Source: Nitrospira sp.
GTDB lineage: Bacteria > Nitrospirota > Nitrospiria > Nitrospirales > Nitrospiraceae
Assembly (NCBI GenBank): GCA_037045225.1
Contig: JBAOHZ010000009.1
Span: forward strand, 2,418,001-2,482,000
Reading direction: 5' to 3'
DNA: 64,000 nt
How positions within the stretch are numbered: the first letter of the stretch is position 1; the number at the start of each line of letters is the position of its first letter. Below, in pieces: positions 61,462 through 64,000 of the stretch. The notes beneath the pieces are model-generated. The model was not told where the DNA came from. It saw nothing but the letters and a program-made list of their open reading frames with translations, and did no database searches. Made by a program: the position numbers and the translations under genes.

Positions 61462-61949
61462 TAGTGCCTCCTTTGTTCTGGGCGCACCCAGTCATGTGCC
61501 CGTTGCATGGTTAGACGAGCGAACAGCGCGGGCGTAAACGATTCTTGAGACGGGTGTCGTGCGCCTGAATCGAGGGGGTCTGTGTCATGATGCGACAAGC
61601 TAAGGGAGCTGCCTCCGGTCCTGCCGCAGCACCGTTGTTCGGTGTGAGCGCCCCCCTCGCCAAATGATTCCTGGCCGAGGGTTCCCCGGTCCTCATGCCC
61701 GGCCTGCTGTATGCTGGCGGGGGACCTGGCCTCTTGCTTTGTGAATGGAGGATGAGGCGAGGGGTGCCGTCATCATTCTGCTCAGCGTCGGCCTAGTCGG
61801 ATGGTGGCGTATTTCGCCACGGCACCGTTTCGTGTCTGATTTCACGCATCGTCACTCCCACACACAGCTCGAGGCTCGATGAATCGTGTCGTTTTGTAGT
61901 ATCGAGCGGCATCCGTCGGTAGCGCCTGAAATGGCGAGTCTGTTACATC
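61462..61949. other. 488-base intergenic stretch
   Basis: The gap between the barrel gene and the next plus-strand gene. Apart from a possible 45-codon ORF I see no gene, repeat or clear regulatory site. Promoters for the divergent genes on both sides should lie here. Confidence 0.4.
61745..61882 (+). CDS. Possible 45-residue membrane peptide
   Basis: An ATG ORF with one hydrophobic segment (GAVIILLSVGLVGWW) and a His-rich tail (HRHSHTQ). It lacks a separate ribosome binding site (the ATG lies inside ATGGAGG). It may be chance; the His-rich tail is in keeping with the neighbourhood. Confidence 0.22.
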   Translation: MEDEARGAVIILLSVGLVGWWRISPRHRFVSDFTHRHSHTQLEAR

Positions 61950-62411
61950 ATGCGCATGCCGATACGGGTTGAAGTTCATCACAAATCAAGAATCCTCGCG
62001 GGCCTGTTGCTCGCGATCGGGCTGGCGCTGGCCTGGATGTCCGTTACGCCGACTGGCGCACTCAATTGCCTGCATTGCGTTCTGGCGCAACGATGGGTGG
62101 AGGCGACCGTTTCCGAACGGGACCATCGGCAATCGGAGCCGCAAGCAGACATCTTCGCCCATGCTTCCAACCGTACCGCTTCCGATCCTGTCCGGTCCCT
62201 TCATCGTCTCATTGCCGATCATCGGCAGGCGATTGCGTCGGGAGAATCACCGCTCGGTGATACCTCCGCAGCCATTGTGGGCCGTTGGAGCGTTCCTGCG
62301 TGGCCGGTGTTCACGCGCCGGCTGCTCCGTGATGGCGCGTCGCCGTTCGTTGCTGATCGCAACTCACACATTCTCGGCTTCCGCGCACCTCCCTCGCTGA
62401 TCGCCACGTAG
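61950..62411 (+). CDS. Small membrane-anchored protein with C-x-x-C
   Basis: A 153-residue ORF with an N-terminal anchor (ILAGLLLAIGLALAWMSV) followed at once by LNCLHCVLAQRW, a C-x-x-C pair in what would be the periplasm, and a hydrophilic tail with several His. No family recognised and no strong ribosome binding site. The layout resembles the C-x-W-x-C proteins upstream but the sequence does not match them. It lies ahead of a decayed PepSY-TM gene and exbBD. Confidence 0.45.
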   Translation: MRMPIRVEVHHKSRILAGLLLAIGLALAWMSVTPTGALNCLHCVLAQRWVEATVSERDHRQSEPQADIFAHASNRTASDPVRSLHRLIADHRQAIASGESPLGDTSAAIVGRWSVPAWPVFTRRLLRDGASPFVADRNSHILGFRAPPSLIAT

Positions 62412-62512
62412 TTTCTTCTTCATCTCATCAACCGCAGCCGCCGTGAAAGCGCTTGGTTTGGGCGACCTCTGCCCAGGCTACGCATCGTCTACGAGGGGAA
62501 GGACCCTGTGTG

Positions 62513-62896
62513 ATGAAAGTGTTGTCGCTCATACAGACCGTGGAGACGCAGTACCCGGGTGGCCGACCGGAATGGCTCTACCTGCCGAAGAAACCGACCA
62601 GCACCTATACAATCTGCCGGCGCGATGTTCCCGGGCTCAGCCTGATACTGAGCCGGCGATGTGTGCTGGTGGATCGATACAGCGGCGAAATTGTGCACGT
62701 GCAAAGTCCGGAGCGCGGCACGGCCGGAGACCACTTTATTCAATGGCAATGACCGATGCACTCGGGACAGATCTTCGGTCTGACCGGGCGCTGGATCGTG
62801 TTTGTCTCGGGTCTGATCTGTCCACTCCTCTTCATGGCCGGCTGGTATCTGTGGCGGCGGAAGCGTCCAAGGAATCTCCGATCACCGAGACGGTAA
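62513..62896 (+). pseudogene. PepSY-associated transmembrane protein remnant with in-frame stop
   Basis: Two pieces of one reading frame are joined across a TGA at 62750-62752. The first ends GTAGDHFIQWQ; the second begins at once with PMHSGQIFGLTGRWIVFVSG and ends in a helix plus YLWRRKR. PepSY-TM proteins read Q-W-P-x-H-S-G here, so the TGA stands where a TGG (Trp) is expected: a single-base nonsense change. The rest of the family's 300 or more upstream residues is missing, so the gene was also truncated. PepSY-TM proteins often accompany siderophore receptors as reductases. If the stop is real, neither piece is likely to work; a 46-residue second half could still be made from ATG 62756. 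Confidence 0.65.
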
Positions 62897-62926
62897 CGGT
62901 CCCGGAATGTAGGAAAGGAGCAGGTG

Positions 62927-63352
62927 ATGGCAGGTTTGAAGGAAGCCGTAGAGTACGGCGTGATCGGGCTGTTGATCGGGTTGAGCCTGTGGGCGGTGGC
63001 CGTGGCCATCGAGCGCTGGTGGTGCTACCGGAACATCGACGTGCGAGGTTTCGCCTCGATCGAGGAGTGTGAAATTGCGTTGACCAGACGGTTGGTGGTG
63101 ATCGGAACCGTGGCGGCGAATGCGCCCTATATCGGGCTGCTCGGGACCGTGTTGGGCATCATGCTTACCTTTCATACCATGGGGACGTCCGGCGCGCTGG
63201 CTGTCACCACGATCATGATCGGCTTGAGTCTCGCGCTGAAAGCGACTGCGGCCGGGCTTGTCGTCGCGATTCCCTGCGTCGTCATGAACAACGTGCTCCG
63301 GCGACGGGTCAGCGAATTGCTCGCACAGTACAAGGCCGACCATGGAACGTGA
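62927..63352 (+). CDS. exbB: Short ExbB-type proton channel subunit
   Basis: A 141-residue MotA/TolQ/ExbB-family protein, shorter than E. coli ExbB (244 residues) and like the short ExbB forms of epsilonproteobacteria. Three helices are visible: YGVIGLLIGLSLWAVAVAIE, IGTVAANAPYIGLLGTVLGI and ATAAGLVVAIPCVVMNNVL. The PYIGLLGTVLGIMLTF stretch is the family signature. AAAGGAG lies 7 bases before the ATG. It overlaps exbD by 11 bases and should energise the TonB encoded at 46524. Confidence 0.88.
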   Translation: MAGLKEAVEYGVIGLLIGLSLWAVAVAIERWWCYRNIDVRGFASIEECEIALTRRLVVIGTVAANAPYIGLLGTVLGIMLTFHTMGTSGALAVTTIMIGLSLALKATAAGLVVAIPCVVMNNVLRRRVSELLAQYKADHGT

Positions 63353-63716
63353 AGTCGATCAGATCAATGTCATTCCGTTGGTGGACATTATGCTGGTGTT
63401 GCTCGTGATTGTGCTGACTACGGCCACCTTCATCACGACCGGACAGATTCCCGTCAATCTTGCGAAGGCAAGTTCGTCGAGTGAACGGCACGATCGACTG
63501 ATTGTCGTCACCGTCACAGCGGAGGGCGGCCTGTTTGTCGATGACCGGGCGATCGGCGAGCAGCAACTCGCCCTTGCCCTGGCGCCTCATCCCCGTCACT
63601 CGCCGGTGCTGGTTCGCGCCGACAAGGTGACGCGGCTGGAACGATTTGTGGGCATCGTCGACCACATTCGCGGGCTTGGTTTTCAGCTGGTGAGTTTGGA
63701 AGTGATACGGGCGTGA
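63342..63716 (+). CDS. exbD: ExbD-type subunit of the TonB energising complex
   Basis: A 124-residue protein with the family opening INVIPLVDIMLVLLVIVLTT, in which the membrane Asp carries protons, and a periplasmic domain (about 45-124) with DRLIVVTVTAEGGLFVDDR and VLVRADKVTRLERFVGIVD. It overlaps exbB by 11 bases. A gene with a receptor-like N-terminus follows 45 bases downstream. Confidence 0.9.
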   Translation: MEREVDQINVIPLVDIMLVLLVIVLTTATFITTGQIPVNLAKASSSSERHDRLIVVTVTAEGGLFVDDRAIGEQQLALALAPHPRHSPVLVRADKVTRLERFVGIVDHIRGLGFQLVSLEVIRA

Positions 63717-63761
63717 CAACTCTCGCCGGGCTTCGCGCGCAGGCAACGAAAGGAAGAGTGG

Positions 63762-64000
63762 ATGATATCAGTCAGAGTCGTACAGAACGGAGTGGTGGGG
63801 ACCATGCTCCTGTGTGGAATGCTCCTCAGTCCCGCGTGGGCCCAGAGCGACGTGCCGTCATCGATGTCTGGCACGATGGAATCAGAGGCGGCGTTGCGTG
63901 AGCGGCTTCAGCACAATGTGCATGAGCGGGAGCAGTTATTGCAGCAATTGGAAGACCTTAGCCGCACGCGCGACGAGACGTTGCCGAAGGACGAACGGCC
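63762..64000 (+). CDS. Probable third TonB-dependent receptor, 5' end only
   Basis: The first 79 residues of a gene that runs off the window. An AGGAAGAG site precedes the ATG. It has a signal peptide (GTMLLCGMLLSPAWA) and then LRERLQHNVHEREQLLQQLE, a charged helix like that of receptor 1 (REQLQNILHELEELQQQP) after its signal peptide. The position right after exbD supports a receptor. No plug or barrel is within the window, so the call rests on the shared N-terminus and context. Confidence 0.6.
   Translation, partial: MISVRVVQNGVVGTMLLCGMLLSPAWAQSDVPSSMSGTMESEAALRERLQHNVHEREQLLQQLEDLSRTRDETLPKDER

Noticed and set aside
62443..63072. 209-codon plus-strand ORF over the PepSY-TM remnant and exbB start
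   Set aside because: It is in another frame from both recognisable products and has no family features.
1..64000. CRISPR arrays, tRNA or rRNA genes, insertion sequences
   Set aside because: None could be recognised: no regularly spaced direct repeats, no cloverleaf-like segments and no transposase-like ORF.

Overview
The window reads as a chromosomal piece of a Nitrospira-like nitrite oxidiser (phylum Nitrospirota). This is an inference from the GC-rich coding style, the complete 13-gene complex I operon with fused nuoCD, the dense hybrid sensor kinases and the short intergenic palindromes that abut stop codons. No 16S, nxr or other diagnostic gene is present, so the genus is not proven. No tRNA, rRNA, CRISPR array, transposase or prophage was seen.

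Layout. Positions 1-9.3 kb (minus strand): a UPF0114 membrane protein, two multi-PAS hybrid histidine kinases and a NarL-type regulator. Positions 9.5-13.2 kb: a small operon of a FabF-like ketosynthase with an altered catalytic triad and a nitroreductase-fold-like protein, preceded by a sharp 18-bp dyad and a solo LuxR-type regulator. Positions 13.4-17.2 kb: five exported or membrane proteins in one operon, including what looks like a copper amine oxidase split over two genes. Positions 17.4-24.3 kb: housekeeping and orphan genes (uvrC, a DapF homologue without its catalytic cysteines, a VOC protein, a GNAT acetyltransferase, a polysaccharide deacetylase, a site-2 protease with CBS domains, a YihY protein). 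Positions 24.4-40.8 kb: nuoN to nuoA plus a MidA/NDUFAF7 methyltransferase overlapping nuoA, one transcription unit read right to left. Positions 41.0-43.7 kb: secA.

Positions 43.9-64 kb (almost all plus strand) form a cell-envelope uptake island: a TPR protein, TonB, two TlpA-type thioredoxins, three paralogous histidine-rich small proteins with a C-x-W-x-C motif (two of them directly behind a TlpA gene), an outer-membrane barrel, an Asp-box propeller protein with a Cys cluster, two complete TonB-dependent receptors, an amidohydrolase lipoprotein, a dead S9 peptidase, a decayed PepSY-TM gene, ExbB, ExbD and the start of a third probable receptor. The gene set suggests TonB-driven import of a metal, perhaps copper, with thiol-redox-assisted handling in the periplasm. 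The substrate is inferred.

The most unusual items are the TlpA/C-x-W-x-C module, the split amine oxidase operon, three enzymes that keep their fold signatures but have lost catalytic residues (DapF-like, S9, ketosynthase His to Cys), and the repeat families whose ends supply the stop codons of flanking genes.
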